A stretch of DNA of 64,000 nt from positions 1,488,001 through 1,552,000 of the forward strand of contig NC_068939.1 of NCBI RefSeq assembly GCF_016801865.2, in the 5' to 3' direction. A program made the position numbers and the translations under genes. Origin of the DNA: Culex pipiens pallens. Lineage: Eukaryota > Arthropoda > Insecta > Diptera > Culicidae. Position 1 is the stretch's first letter; the number at the start of each line of letters is the position of its first letter. Of the stretch, positions 43,891 through 57,182 are shown in pieces. The notes beneath the pieces are model-generated. The model had not been told where the DNA came from and did not search any database. It saw nothing but the letters and a program-made list of their open reading frames with translations.

Positions 43891-46536
43891 TTCCATCAAT
43901 ATTATGAATTTTAATGCTCGCTCTTTAAAAGCGAAAGAAAATGAATTTTTCAACTTTTTACGAGTTCATAACGTGCATGTTGCTGTTATAACCGAAACAT
44001 TTTTAAAAACTGGCACTTATTTGAAAAGTGATCCAGATTATAAAGTTATAACTAATAACCGAATGAATCGAAATGGCGGTGGAGTTGCAATAGTTATCCA
44101 CCGTAGTATGACTTATAGCACGTTACGTGACTTTAAGTTAAAAGTTATTGAAAGTTTGGGCATTGAACTTGAAACTTCTTTTGGGAAAATTATGATTGCA
44201 GCTGCATATTTGCCATTCCAATGCACTGGGGAAAATAAAAATTATTTCAAAGGGGATTTGAATAAACTTACTCGGCATAGATCTCGATTTTTGATCATCG
44301 GTGATTTTAATGCCAAACACCAATCTTGGAATAATTCAAAAGTAAATTCCAATGGTAAAATTCTGTTCAGAGATTGCACTTCTGGTCTTTATTCGGTTTT
44401 ATACCCGAATGGGCCAACTTGCTTTTCTTCTGTTAGAAATCCATCAACAATTGATTTGGTGTTGACAAATCAAAGTCAGTATTGTGGTCCTTTAGTGACT
44501 CATGCTGATTTTGATTCTGATCATCTTCCAGTAACTTTTTCACTTTCTCATGAAGCAGTTACCAGACCCAATAGTTCTGTGTTTAATTACCACAAAGCTA
44601 ATTGGGACAGGTATCAGCATCATATTGAGAATAATTTAAATCATGATTTTGTTTTAGAAACCAAAGCTGATATTGATTCAGCCTTGGAATCTTTAACTAA
44701 TGCAATTTTGGATGCTAGGAATATTGCTATTCCTAAAGTCCAAGTCAAATTTGATTCTCCCATTATTGATGACGATCTTCAGCTTCTGATTCGTCTGAAA
44801 AATGTTCGCCGAAGACAGTATCAACGTTCTCGTGATCCTGCACTGAAGCGAATTCAAAAAGATTTGCAAAAGGTTATTGACCACAGATTCACTCTCCTGC
44901 GAAATGAAAAGTTCGCAAGAGATGTCGAACAAATTAAACCTTATTCCAAACCTTTTTGGAAACTTTCAAAGGTTCTTAAGAAACCTCAAAAACCCATCCC
45001 TTCTTTAAAAGATGGTGATAATATTCTATTAACTAATGGGGAAAAAGCTCAAAAACTTGCTCAGCAGTTTGAGAGTGCTCATAATTTCAACTTGAATGTT
45101 TTGAGTCCTATTGAAAATCAAATTTCAATAGAATTTCAGAATATTGTTGAACAAGAATTTTCATCAGATGAAGTTTTTAATACGGATCTGAATGAAATAA
45201 AATCTATTATCAAAAAATTTAAAAATATGAAAGCCCCTGGTGAGGATGGCATTTTTTACATTTTAATTAAAAAATTACCAGAAGCAACTTTAAGTTGCTT
45301 GGTCAAAATTTTCAACAATTGTTTTGATTTGGCATATTTTCCCAGTAGTTGGAAAAATGCCAAAGTAATTCCGATTTTGAAACCGGATAAAAATCCTGCT
45401 GAAGCCTCAAGCTATCGGCCCATTAGTTTGCTTTCATCTATTAGTAAATTATTCGAAAGAATAATTCTTAATAGAATGATGACGCACATTAATGAAAATT
45501 CAATTTTCGCTGATGAGCAGTTTGGATTTCGCCTTGGGCATTCAACTACTCATCAGTTGTTGAGAGTTTCAAATTTAATTCGAAGCAACAAATCTGAGGG
45601 CTATTCTACTGGCGCTGCTCTTCTTGATATAGAAAAAGCATTTGACAGTGTTTGGCATAAAGGATTGATTGCGAAATTGAAAAGGTTTAATTTTCCGATT
45701 TATATCGTGAAAATTATTCAAAATTATTTGACGGATCGTACTCTGCAGGTATGTTATCAGAATAGCAAATCTGATCAACTACCTGTACGTGCTGGCGTCC
45801 CTCAAGGAAGCATTTTGGGTCCAATTTTATACAATATTTTTACTTCTGACTTGTCTGATTTGCCCCCAGGATGTCAGAAATCACTTTTTGCTGATGACAC
45901 GAGCATCTCCGCCAAAGGCAGAAGCCTTCGTGTCATCACAAGAAGATTACTAAAAAGCTTGGATATTTTCAATTCTTATTTGAAAGAATGGAAAATTACT
46001 CCAAATGCTGCAAAAACTCAACTTATTATTTTCCCTCACAAACCAAGGGCTGATTTTCTTAAACCAAAAAGTCATCACATTATAAAGATGAATGAGGTAC
46101 ATTTAAAGTGGGAGGATCAAGTGAAATATCTTGGACTTGCTTTTGACAAAAACCTTACTTACAAGGATCACATTGAAAGTATCCAGGTTAAATGTAACAA
46201 ATATATTAAATGTTTGTATCCACTTATAAACAGGAATTCTAGACTTTGCCTCAAGAATAAACTGTTAATTTATAAACAAATTTTCAGACCTGCCATGCTT
46301 TATGCTGTGCCGATCTGGACAAGCTGTTGCTTAACCAGGAAGAAAAAACTTCAGAGGATTCAGAACAAAATTCTGAAAATGATTCTGAAACTTCCTCCCT
46401 GTTCAGCACCAGTGAACTTCATCAATTAGCCGAAGTTGACACTTTGGATGTTATGTCCAATAAGATAATTGATGCATTTCGACAAAAATCATTGCAGTCT
46501 TCCGCTGCATTGATCCGCTCTTTATATAGTTTATAA
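43877..46536 (+). CDS. LINE 2 ORF2: endonuclease plus reverse transcriptase, one frameshift near the 3' end
   Basis: The main frame runs 43,877-46,429 (850 residues). Endonuclease motifs are NFNARS (near residue 10), ITETFLK (near 38), IIGDFNAKHQSW (near 138) and SDHLPVTFS (near 215). Reverse transcriptase carries YRPISLLSSISKLFERI, LLDIEKAFDSVWHK, AGVPQGSILGPILYN and FADD near residue 670. Near 46,400 the family-like C-terminus continues in another frame to 46,536 (FSTSELHQLAEV, then IDAFRQKSLQSS), so one base appears to be missing around the LKLPP segment. The break falls after the polymerase core. The ATG lies inside the end of ORF1. Confidence 0.9.
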
Positions 46537-48107
46537 GTTAGTTTTAAGGTATCCCTTTTCCCTTTTGTACATGTAGGACCTCCTACATTTGAAATCACTG
46601 AGTAGCGAAAGCTACAATATTTCATGAATAAATGAAAGTTGCTAGTATTTAAAATTGAGGTGAAAAGTCATCGTTTGTGATTGGACACTCAATAATATTT
46701 TAACTGAATGAATGTACATGGAAAAGAAATTTGAATAAATATAAATAAAAAAAAAAAAAAGCAGCAGATTAGGGTTTCAACTGCCGGAGACGCGATATTT
46801 ATTGCCTCTTAATGAAGTTGAAAACAATTCTTGAGTCTATTGGAAATAGATTTTTTTTGAAATTCTGATGGATTGAGCAATTCGGTTCGAAGCGATGGGC
46901 TATTTTTTATGATTTCAATTTTTTGTTTTCAATCAAAATGCCGGTAATAAAAAAAATAGCGTAAACCTTTGATTTTTTGGAAAAATTATGTTTTTTCCTT
47001 CATTATCAACATTTTTATAAAAATCTTATGCTGGATTTGGATGAGAAAAAATATTTCCAACAATTTGGTGTACAATTTTCCTATATTTATTTGATTTTTC
47101 TATGAGAAAACTTTAAATTTAGAAAAAGATAGCAATTTGGCTTATTTCTCAAGAAAGTCTGGCAAAAATCAATAAAAAATGTTGAATATACGTTAACACA
47201 TCTGTTATCAACTGATTGATATATACGGGGAAACTCATTTTGTCGTGTTGCAAAACATGTTTTTTAAACAAAAAGTTTACAAATTTTTGCGCGCCAAAAA
47301 CTTGATGCTCATTATATTAAGCAAAAAATTTTGCTCGTCTTTTGCAACCAGTTTCATTGAGATTGATGCAGGGAATTATGAGAAATAAGCGATTTTGTTC
47401 TTCAATCCGGTAGAAGGGCATACGATCTTAGGCAAATAACCTCAATGTAACTGTCAAAATACAACTAAAGGCCGCAAACAAATTTATTTTCAACTTTTTG
47501 TAATTGCAAAAACGCCCTCGTAACGGAAAATTTGGAATATTTGAACCACTGAATTTTTTTTTCATTAAATCAAACAAAGAGCCATACAATTATTTGTGCA
47601 CATGATTTGAAAATATTTTAATATTTGTATTAAGACCATCCATAAGCCACGTCGCAAGTAACATTTTTAAACCAACTAGCCACCACCTAGATTTATTGAA
47701 TGATGATGGCCCTCCACTAACCCCCGCCCATGGGATTACATGAAGTTTATTTATCTTGTTAGATATTTTTGTAATTTAACTGTGTTTTTGATTCATTATT
47801 TATGTATTTATTCTCTTGTTTTAAACCATGCGCGTCCATCAAAAAACCTTTATTTCTTTAACATTGCATTGAACAGGGACCATCTGGGTATTGAGATTAT
47901 TTCCCCCCGACCCATCTCACACACATATGAGTCCATTCAAGGGTTTTACCGCGCCCAGAGTCGCGTTGCTTTTGATAAATTTGTCATATGAGGCCCAGAG
48001 ACGTTTGTTTTCGTGTACCCAAAGAGACGTGTACCGTTATACGAATGCCGACTGCCATAACGTGCCTCCTTCACAGCAACCCTCTAGGGATTTAACACAC
48101 GTGGACT

Positions 48108-48617
48108 TCACAAATTAACATTATTCTTAACGAAACACAAACAATGCCGTTTAAACACATTAAAATTGTCCTCATTTTTTACTTCACTTGGCAAATTGTT
48201 GTATAATTTTATGCCCTTATAATATAAAGAGTTCTGTGAAGATGCAAGTAAGAACGAAGCAGTTCTTATTTCATCTGCAAACCGAGTTCTATGTGAATGT
48301 ATCCCTAGTAACATTTTAGGTTTTAAGTAGGCCATAAAAGCCTATTTAGGCCGTATGAGGGTTTTCAGAACCATGATAAAACCTGTAAGTTTATAAATGT
48401 TACTAGGGATGTCTCGTCCCCTTTTTATCCTTTCATTCAAATACTCTGGAGCTTGGCCTTTTGCAATTTTGTGCACCAACATTAATGTCAAAAACGTTAC
48501 TCTTTGTCTCACTGATAGCCACTGCAGTGTTTCCAGCATAACTCGCCTAGGTGTCCTTCTGTTGCATTTGAGAATCAATCTCATCACTTTGTTTTGTAGT
48601 TTTTGCAGTCTATTCAT
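48108..48617 (-). pseudogene. Fragment of a LINE ORF2 C-terminus, interrupted
   Basis: Two minus-strand frames together look like the C-terminal end of a non-LTR reverse transcriptase ORF. The first begins MNRLQKLQNKVMRLILKC and includes LETLQWLSVRQRVTFLTLML. The second includes SHRTRFADEIRTASFLL and YYKGIKLYNNLPSEVKNEDN. They are separated by about 110 bp of inserted MITE. No catalytic core or 5' part is present. The protein motifs differ from both Jockey-like LINEs in the window, so it is a third LINE family. Confidence 0.7.
48299..48411. repeat. Small MITE with CCCTAGTAACATTT ends
   Basis: Perfect inverted ends ATCCCTAGTAACATTT (48,299 onward) and AAATGTTACTAGGGAT (to about 48,412), inserted in the LINE fragment. 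Removing it restores continuity between the two protein pieces. Confidence 0.65.
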
Positions 48618-50379
48618 TTGTTGTTCATTTGGTTTATTGAGGTTTTATGGTAGCATCTTGATTACTTGATTGCTTGCATCTTGATCTTGATTTGGGCTTT
48701 CACCGCAACCAATAAGCAAGAGCTAATCAATAGGTTCTAACAAGGTTTTATGCCTCGGACATAAAACCTGGTGAAAATAAAAGCCGACTGGCTTTCAATA
48801 AGGTTTTATGAAAGTTTTAATAAAGGCTTAAAAACCAGCTGTCAAGTGCCATTAGTGCAGCATTCAGTAAAGTGCAAGTTCCTAAAATAGCATTTAACGC
48901 AGCCAAATAGCAATGCTTAAATATGGCGCTAAACGCGTGGTCTGATTGAATATGATTGACCGCCATCTTGGCAGAAAAAAATGAAAAAAGCATAAATTTG
49001 ATTGAAATTTGATGAAAACACACAATTATGATAAATTTCTTACCTGGTTAGCATATAGCCATAGAAGTTGAAAAATGATTTAAACATTTTTTGCGAAAAA
49101 ATAAGCGAATAAAAAAATGTCATTAAAAACTGTAATTGAAGAAGAAATATTTTTGATGAAGCGAGTTGATTTTTTGGCTCTATCTCCCCCACATTTATCG
49201 ATAAAATTTCAACCGCAGCTGAATTTGAGCCACCAATTGCGAGGAATAAGCTTTGAAATTATTTTAATTACCTCCAATATCTATCATATCATCATCCATT
49301 ATTTCATTTGGCAAGAACAAGACTTATTTTTTACCAGAATAAAATCTGTTTGCAATAAGACGCATGAAGACGAACGAAATGTCATTTTTCCCTAACTCCA
49401 AACATGGTTTTAACAAAGGTTTTATTAAGGATTTAAGGAGGTTGTTAGGATTCAGTTGTAAAGCCTTGAGCTCCTATGTGGGTTTTATAAATAGACCGTA
49501 ACAACCTTTTGCGGAGGTCCTATTGGGTTTTGAGTGGGGATTATCGTGGTTCTTGGGATTTTGTTACGACTATGTGGTTTTAATGCTGGGTTTGGCTGAT
49601 AGGTTTTATAGCGGTTGTGACAGCTTTGATAAAGCCTAAAATGTTACTTGGGGTGGACACTTTATTGGAAATCACAATCAATTAATGGAAATCTATGAAT
49701 TCTATAGTTTCAAGCTTTTAAACTTAATGATTGTACTGCAAAACGGATTTAATTACCACTTAAAAAATATCCCGGAAGTCCCGTTTCTCGAGATATTCAA
49801 ATTTAGAAAAAAAATTGGGCGCTCTTTTGATAAAACTTAACTCGTTTCAGAGACGAAATGTTTACAATTTCTGTAAATAGATTTTAAAAGTTGTGATATG
49901 TTTGCCACAAGTAAACAAAAAAAACTTCTCTCCAAAATTCCCCAGGGCATAGCCTTGGAGCTCAGTGTAGAAATTTAGAAATTTCTCAGATATTTATTAG
50001 TGCCGGGCAAAAGTCAAATTTGTTTAAGAATATTGAATTAACCATTGTGGCACCCCCTACAGCGTGGTACAGACCTTTAATGCTATGCTTTGGGTTTTAT
50101 AAGTTGTGATTAGTCTTTTTAAAAATTGAATAAAAAGTTTGTGTTTAAATAAATCTGTGCTAAGCAACTCATTGAATTTATCCACATATTTCAACAGTTT
50201 TTAAATCTATTTAAAATTCAATATCATAAACATAAAGCATATCAATGGATCTGTACTCTCTTCCTGGGAAATCTATCTAGACGATAATGGAGAGCACACA
50301 AACATCGATGCATTTAAATCTGCTTCAGCTCCTGAACAAACCAAAAAGCCGTTCAATTTGCATCGTAAGCAAAACTTAC

Positions 50380-50976
50380 CGTGACAAGTTCGACCATCCT
50401 TTGAGTCGAGCTGGAATCCATGATAGCACAAGCATTGAATTTGTGGCTGCACATCGTTTTCGTTGAAGATTACACGACACTCGTGGTCACACCCACCCCG
50501 GTTGTCCCCACAACTGGGCTCTTCTCTAGGCTCCTCCGTCGTAGTGCTGGTCGTCGTCGTTGTACTAGTACTGCTGGTCATCTGTACCGTCTGTTCACTT
50601 TCATCTTCATCATCATCTTCCCCATCGCCGTCCCCCTCCGGTTCTCCATCGATTTCTTCATCTTCATTGGTTTCTTTCCTCACTTCACTCACCGTCTGGT
50701 CGGGCTTTTCGGTGGCTTCATCAACACTTTTGGGGCTCGAATCAAGTTCCGCTCCGCTAGGATGCACTTCCTGGTTGCCTGTTTCTTCCTCCGATATTGA
50801 AGGACGCTCGGGCTCGCTGGGCTCTTCTGTGGTTGTAGCAGCAGCTGCCACCGGACTGTGACTTACAGGAGCATCAGGTGTTGTCGATGGAACCACCACC
50901 GACGACGGCAACTCTTGGTCCTGGTCTCGTTTTTCGGCAGGTTCCTCTTGTTCTTCTTCTTCCTCTTCATCGTAAT
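50380..50976 (-). CDS. EGF-gene exon 3: acidic/Thr-rich linker plus one EGF module
   Basis: The 597-bp exon first encodes about 150 residues of low complexity: DYDEEEEEEQEEPAEKRDQ, several Ser/Pro/Thr/Glu stretches, an acidic block (DGDGEDDDEDESEQ) and a Thr/Ser run (STSTTTTTSTTTEEP). An EGF module follows: CGDNRGGCDHEC, then QIQCLCYHGF and DGRTCHG. The cbEGF DxNE signature is missing at its start, so calcium binding is doubtful, and the C3-C4 loop is long (RVIFNENDVQPQIQ). The Thr-rich run suggests O-glycosylation. Acceptor CTACTACAG, donor GTAAGT, phase 1 on both sides. Confidence 0.8.
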
Positions 50977-53900
50977 CTGTAGTAGAAAAAGTGAACGGGA
51001 AACATATGGAAGGTAATTAATTAACGATTTCCATCACAGAAGCTTTCAAGAGGTATTTGTGAAATGAACTCGTTGCACAACTCTATTTAGAGGGCTGTGC
51101 AATCTAACACATTCCAGATCGGCGATAGAATGTGATTAAAAACGGTTCGGAAGCCGTCCACGAAGAAGAAAACAGGATGAAACGACCCACGACCGGCTAA
51201 CCGCCTAATCACCGCTCAACAAAACCGTCAACACTTCAGAAACAGTCTGCTCGTGTCTGGTGGGCAAACTTGAGCTGACAGCTCAAACAAACCGCGCGCC
51301 GACGAGCGGTAGCCGTCAAGTAAAAAGTGAGCTTTCTGGGCGATGGGAAAAAGCACATCGCAATGATATACAGAGCAGCCGAGGAACCACCCATCAAGCG
51401 AAACAGTAGTAGTTGGTTCGTTCCAGCGAGCAAGTTACGCGTTATCAAAAACCACTTAAACAAATTATTCCCGTCTTGTTTCATCAACCTCCGCGCCACC
51501 ACGGGGGGAGAAGCATCATCCCGCAAACCGCCCGGTTTTTCCTCATCTGTCAGAGGAGGGTGTGTCTTTTTGAGCACGAGGACCAACAAAAGACACGGTG
51601 GAATTTATTTCGTGGACGAGTGCGAAATATATCTATTTCAAAACAAATCTTGAATGAATCCGACAAGTCTTGCAGAGTTGGAATTATACAACGGGTGCTG
51701 AAAAAATCGAACTTTGCTACAAAACACAGTTTGTACAATTCTGTACAAGTTTCCAAAACGCTGTTACGATGAGTGATGAAAAGTTTAAACTTTCGATACT
51801 AAAGTTCTTAAGTGAGGCATCACAAAAACAGGTCACAAATTGTAATGAATGAAAACATAAAACCTGAAATACTTCTAAAATCAACCCACTGTGCAACGCG
51901 TACAGCAGAAGCGCGACCGCAGAGCTTAAAAAGTTTGCCCTCCTCCAAACGAAAAAAAAAAAATAAACACAGAGCCAAAGCCACCCCAAGTTGACTAGTT
52001 GGTTGGTTTTGCTGTTGGGTGGCGACTGTTCGCCAGGAGCGCGATATCAAGCTGCGAAATAAATTAATTAATATCAAGATTCAGATCAAATCGTTTAAGC
52101 TCTCGTGGCCTCCCCTCGAAACTTTCTTAGTCATTCGGTGACTGGTTCCGACTTTTGTACGCCAGGTCTCAACAGTGTTTGGCGGCTTTTCGCTGGTGGT
52201 GATGGGAAGAAGTTCTGGCAGAGTATGGAATTTGGTGGCAATAAACATTAACAGACTGTGGTTTTCAATTACCATCTTGAGGTGGAGTTTTTTGCGGGAA
52301 AGTTTTGGGAAAAATTATTCACTTTCTTGGGCCGATAAGAATCACTTGCCACAAATCGTAACTTTACTTTGTGTTTTGAATTAAATATCATAAGACATTT
52401 CTCGAGTAAACTCATGACAATATGTGGATACGTTATGCTTTGAAAAGTCAACACACGCATTCACAATGCCATAATAATTCAAGATATCATTGTTCGGCGA
52501 ACGATAAGTGCACGCAGAAATTGAATCTAAACATAACTCATATCCTCAAACCTCCCGAGGCTGCGGCCTGTGCAAATTCGATTATTAAATCCAAGCACGC
52601 AATTTTCCACGGAAAGCTCTCTATCTTGTCTATGAATAGCACGGTCAGAATAAACTACCCATTTTCCTAGAAATTTCAAAAGCAAACTTTAACACAACAT
52701 TTCCCACAGTGCATCCCATTCATCGTCGATCAGTGTGGAACAAAATGTGACCACTGGGCTGTGAAATCTTGATAAAGTGCAAATTCACCGACCACTTTGA
52801 ATGTAGGCCACTTTCGGACCCCAACCGAGGCGGAGGTCGTCCTGTTCCGAAAGGGCCTCTGGTACGTCGTACGCTCTGGTACCGATCATCACGTTCCGCG
52901 CTTCCAATGGCACCTCAGAGGGGGGTGCCCTCATAAAGCTGCTGCTGCTGCTGCCGATGGCGGAAAGACTTTGGCTCAACATAGAGTCATGATGCGGCGG
53001 CGGCGGCTGCGGCGTGATTTGGTGGTATCTATCAAATTTAATCTCGGATCGATTTCGATTTCGGGAACCATTGCGTGGCGGCGCTTTTTGAACGATTGTG
53101 TGTGGTTTTGCGCTTTATTTTGACGCGGTTTGTGCGCCGAGCAAAGAAACGAATTGTCGAAATTTTCACATTCCTTAAAGGGATTCCATTGTGAATCCAT
53201 AACAATTTACTAAAATATTAGTATAAACTTATTTATTTATTATTTCGTCTCTTAAATACGATGTTGTCGCATTGCTGTTCAAATTTAAATCTACTATTCG
53301 TAACTTGTTGTGGACAGAGAAGCCTACAACACTCCCGCTGTTCCAAAAAGGGGCATCTTTACAACCATGAAAGAGTAAACCAAAAAAAGCTAGCAAAAGG
53401 TCGTGAAGATCTAAGACACTGATCTATTTTTAAATTACAGTCTCTTTACGCGAGATTATCGCGATGCAAAGTGGCGAGAAACCACCCGAAAGGAATGAAA
53501 CTTTGTCACTGATCAAAACAAACCAAATTGATCGAGAGTTGCTGCCTATTTGGAGAGGAGCGATTGATTGAGCAGCTAATATCCGCACTCGACCGGGACC
53601 GGAGATCATCGGCTTTGCAAAGCGGCACCGGCGTCGTCTACTTCGTGATGTCGGCTTGAGATTAGTGTCGCTTAATCCAATTTATTGTGTTCGTAAAATG
53701 CTGAGCCTTTGAAAGTATCGGATTGCGGTAGATTCCATTATTTGCTTTTCTTTTAGTGGCGTGGAACTTTGAAATTGTTGCAGAAACGAGATGTTATAAG
53801 AAATTCACTAAGAATCGAGAGCAGAAAAAACTTAATCCAATACTGTTGCTTAAACAAAATAAATTTAATTCAGTTTGTACTTAGTTTTTATTTAGCGATA

Positions 53901-56900
53901 CAATTGTTTCGCAACCATACATTTTCAAAAAAGCTTAATTTTGACAAATTTTAGTTAGAAAAACATGTTTTTAAGTGCGAATAAATTTATATTGCACATA
54001 TATTTAAAATATTTTAAAACTGGTGCGTGATTAAACATTATTTTCAACAAAAGAAATTTCATTTAAAGTTGTATTCAGTTGATTGAGTTATTTTCACTTA
54101 TTAGCAGTTCTCTCAGATTTCGGTTATTCAATTTTGTTTGTATTTTTTAATCCTACTGAAACTTTTTTGGTGCCTTCGGAATGCCCAAAGAAGCCATTTT
54201 ACATCATTAGTTTGTCCATATAATTTTCCATACAAATTTGGCAGCTGTCCATACAAAAATGATATATGAAAATTCAAAAATCTGTATCTTTTGAAGGATT
54301 TTTTTAACCGATTTGGTGTTTTCTGCAAAGTTGTTGTAGGTATGGATAAAGACTGCACTGAAAAAAAAAAAAATGATTAACGTTAAAACATTTTTTTGTG
54401 ATTTTCATTTAACTTTTTGTCACCAAAACTAGATTTGCAAAATAACACTATTTTTTATATGTTTAAGAGGACATCAATGCCAACTTTTCAGAAATGTCTA
54501 GGCTGTGCAAAAAATCATTGAACGGGTTTTGAATGTTTTGAAACAATACTGATTTTTAAGAAAATCGAAATATTGGTCGCAAAAATTTTTCAATTTCATT
54601 TTTCGATATAAAATCAAATTTGCAATCAAAAATTACTTGAAAATATTTGCATTTTTTCATTTTTGAAAATTGGTGCACTTATTTGCACACTTTTGGAAAA
54701 AATATTTTTGAAAAGCTGAGAAAAATTCTCTATATTTTGCTTTTTTGAACTTTGTTGATACGACCCTTAGTTGCTGAGATATTCTGGTTTAAAAACAAGA
54801 TAATTGATGTTTTCTTAGTCTCACCCAAGCAACCCTATCAATGGTTCTACACAGAAAAAAAAATCATGGTAATATTACATCTGGGAAGGGGTACATCTTT
54901 TATGACAAAAAAAAAGGTGTAATTTTACCTCTGGAAATGTGTAATTTTACCACTTTTCTGGTGTAATGTCACTTTTTCAGTCTAAATTGAGGTAAAATTA
55001 CATCATAAAAGAGGTAATATTCAACCTTCCAAAATTAAAGCTTCCAAATTGACATTATTTTTTTCTGTTTAGAATTGTTACTTTTTTTTCATCATTTTTC
55101 TTTTTTGTCATGTATTTTTACAAATTTTTACATTCATCTTTTGATCTTTTGACCCTTATTCTAAGACATTTTCTCGCACATTTTTTTTGCACGTGCTTTT
55201 TCCAACCCTCTAGAACATACCGTGATTTTAAAATGTGCCAACATTTTTTGGGTTAAATGGAAACTGAACTCATTGAAACTTGTTTGGTATCATTAAATAT
55301 TTTTAAATTGTTTTGAAATCTAAAAAAAACATTTAAGAAACGTGCATTTTTGTCACATTCAGGTATCGTGGTTAAGATAAAACCACAGACAAACAAAAAA
55401 TAGTTATTAATCGATTGTTTTCAAATTCATTTCAAGTCCCAAAATAACTCAAATTTAAAACATCAAAGGAGAAAAAAGCAGTAGCAACTGTCGAAATCAG
55501 ATATCACCCATCGGCGGGCTCCTCTCCTCACGGGTCAGAGCTGCCGATCGCAGTGTGGCTCCTTAAAAGGCCCGCTCATTAATATTCACGACAACCATCC
55601 GTACGTTTTGTTTATTTTGGGAATCAATAGCTGTCTGATATAAATCTCCAAATCATCATTAGACAAATCGCCAACACACGCACATTCCATCAGCGCAGGG
55701 GGAAAACAAAATTTTTAAGCAACAAATCCTCAAAGTATTCCGTTATCATAGGCTCATTAGGAATCACCTTTTCCAACACTTCTCAGATTGTTTCCCATTA
55801 TGTGAAATTAGATTTTTATCTGCCGCAAAAGCTCCACGCCCGCCGTTCGCCTTTTGATGACTCAAGTTTTTCATGATACGCACCACACTGGCTGGCTGGT
55901 TGTAAACTGAAACGCAGATGTGTCAAAATTGGTGCTGTGGCCACAGAGCGGACCTCCACCACCGCCGCCGCTGCCTCCCAGGGTACTTCATTAGGCCCAA
56001 ATGGGATTTGGAGCTGCGGGAAGAAATTGAAACTTTTTTTTTCCTTACTTCACCCCGGCTCATCTCATTATGATATGGACGGAATGATCCCTCTCTCACT
56101 GTCTTCTCTTTCTCGCGATGGGCGGGCTAAATTAAGTTGTTTGATTAATGCTGGGACGCTGATAAGTGGTGGACCTCGACTTGAGGTTAAATTAAGTACA
56201 GCCGATAAATTTTCAACGCCTCTGACTTTACCAGATCAAAAAATACAACTTCAGTTTATCCATCCTTGTTTGTGAACGCTTCAAACCACCAGCTTTAGTC
56301 ATTGTTCAAGACAACTCTCGGATTAAGTAACAAAAACAATCCACAACCCTTCATCAGGTGCTCGCCTGCAAGTCACCACCCCGTCAATCCTGTGTGCTCA
56401 CAGTTCCGGTGTGGTTCAGGCCCCATAACCAAGCCCACTTGAAAGTTTTCCCAGCTTCTCGTTTTGCTCTCCAACAAGTGACCTTTGTTGGCACAAGAAG
56501 TGGTCACGTGTGAGGGTATGTATACGAAGCACTTCATGGAAATGTAATCATTCTTCTTTCTAGCCTGGTTCACACCGACTCAACTTTTCGAACATCGGAA
56601 TGCTCAACACGTGTTTCCGGAAAATCACCCCACCCTCTGCTCCCTGCTTTTAGAATAACCACTTTGGGTTGAAGCATTTAGGGTGGCCAGAGACTGATTC
56701 ATTTGAACTCTTGCTAAAATAAGCCAAAATCTGGAAACCCTACCCATGGTAAATGGTACCTATTTCTCAGAGTACACCTGCCTCGGCTGCTGCAATGTAA
56801 ATCCTACCGTCCCGATTAATTTTGTTGCAATCCACACAAGAGCCTTGCTGCCATCCATCTACGTAGGACCTTCACCACCACCACCAGTCTGTGTAGAGAG

Positions 56901-57182
56901 CCTCTGGAACAAACTCTATCGATCAAAAAGTGAAAAGTAGCTTCCACAAAATGCTATGCAATAGAGTGGCTAAGCTTCTTTGCAAACAGAATAAAGTAAA
57001 ACCAAACAAAACTACATACATTACTCACTCAGGCAAAAGTTGGTATAAAGAAGTGGTGCATGCTTTTAAAAAAGTTGTTTAGTTAGGCTATTGGAGCCAT
57101 AATTCCCTGGGCGATTTTCTGAAGAAAAACAACTTCTTCCGAAACAAACCATAATTGATCAATTTTCAGTTTACTGACTCAC
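50977..57182. other. Intron 2 of the EGF gene (6.2 kb)
   Basis: No gene recognised. Contains a MITE (54,848-55,074) and a partial foldback-family fragment near 51,690. GC-richer patches at 52,780-53,110 and 55,490-56,280 may hold regulatory sequence, but no site can be named. Confidence 0.5.
54848..55074. repeat. MITE with ACACAGAAAAAAA-type ends and GTAATATTAC words
   Basis: Starts CTACACAGAAAAAAAAATCA and ends TTATTTTTTTCTGTTTAG. The interior is rich in GGTAATATTACATC and GTAAAATTACATC, partly in opposite orientations. Confidence 0.55.

Larger units (their letters stand above)
42271..46760 (+). mobile_element. Full-length Jockey-like non-LTR retrotransposon (LINE 2)
   Basis: A complete insertion bounded by a 13-bp target duplication, GCAGCAGATTAGG, at 42,258-42,270 and 46,761-46,773. 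The 5' UTR spans about 220 bp, followed by ORF1, ORF2, a 3' UTR and a poly(A) tail at about 46,747-46,760. The intact duplication and full length indicate recent integration. One frameshift near the end of ORF2 probably makes this copy inactive. The element is sense-oriented with the CFAP45-type gene and antisense to the host EGF gene. Confidence 0.93.
46774..50379. other. Intron 3 of the EGF gene, part after LINE 2
   Basis: Contains a LINE ORF2 fragment (48,108-48,617) split by a small MITE, and a 48,660-49,655 region rich in GGTTTTAT words that ends AAGCCTAAAATGTTACTTGG, similar to the MITE ends. No host gene is seen. Confidence 0.5.
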
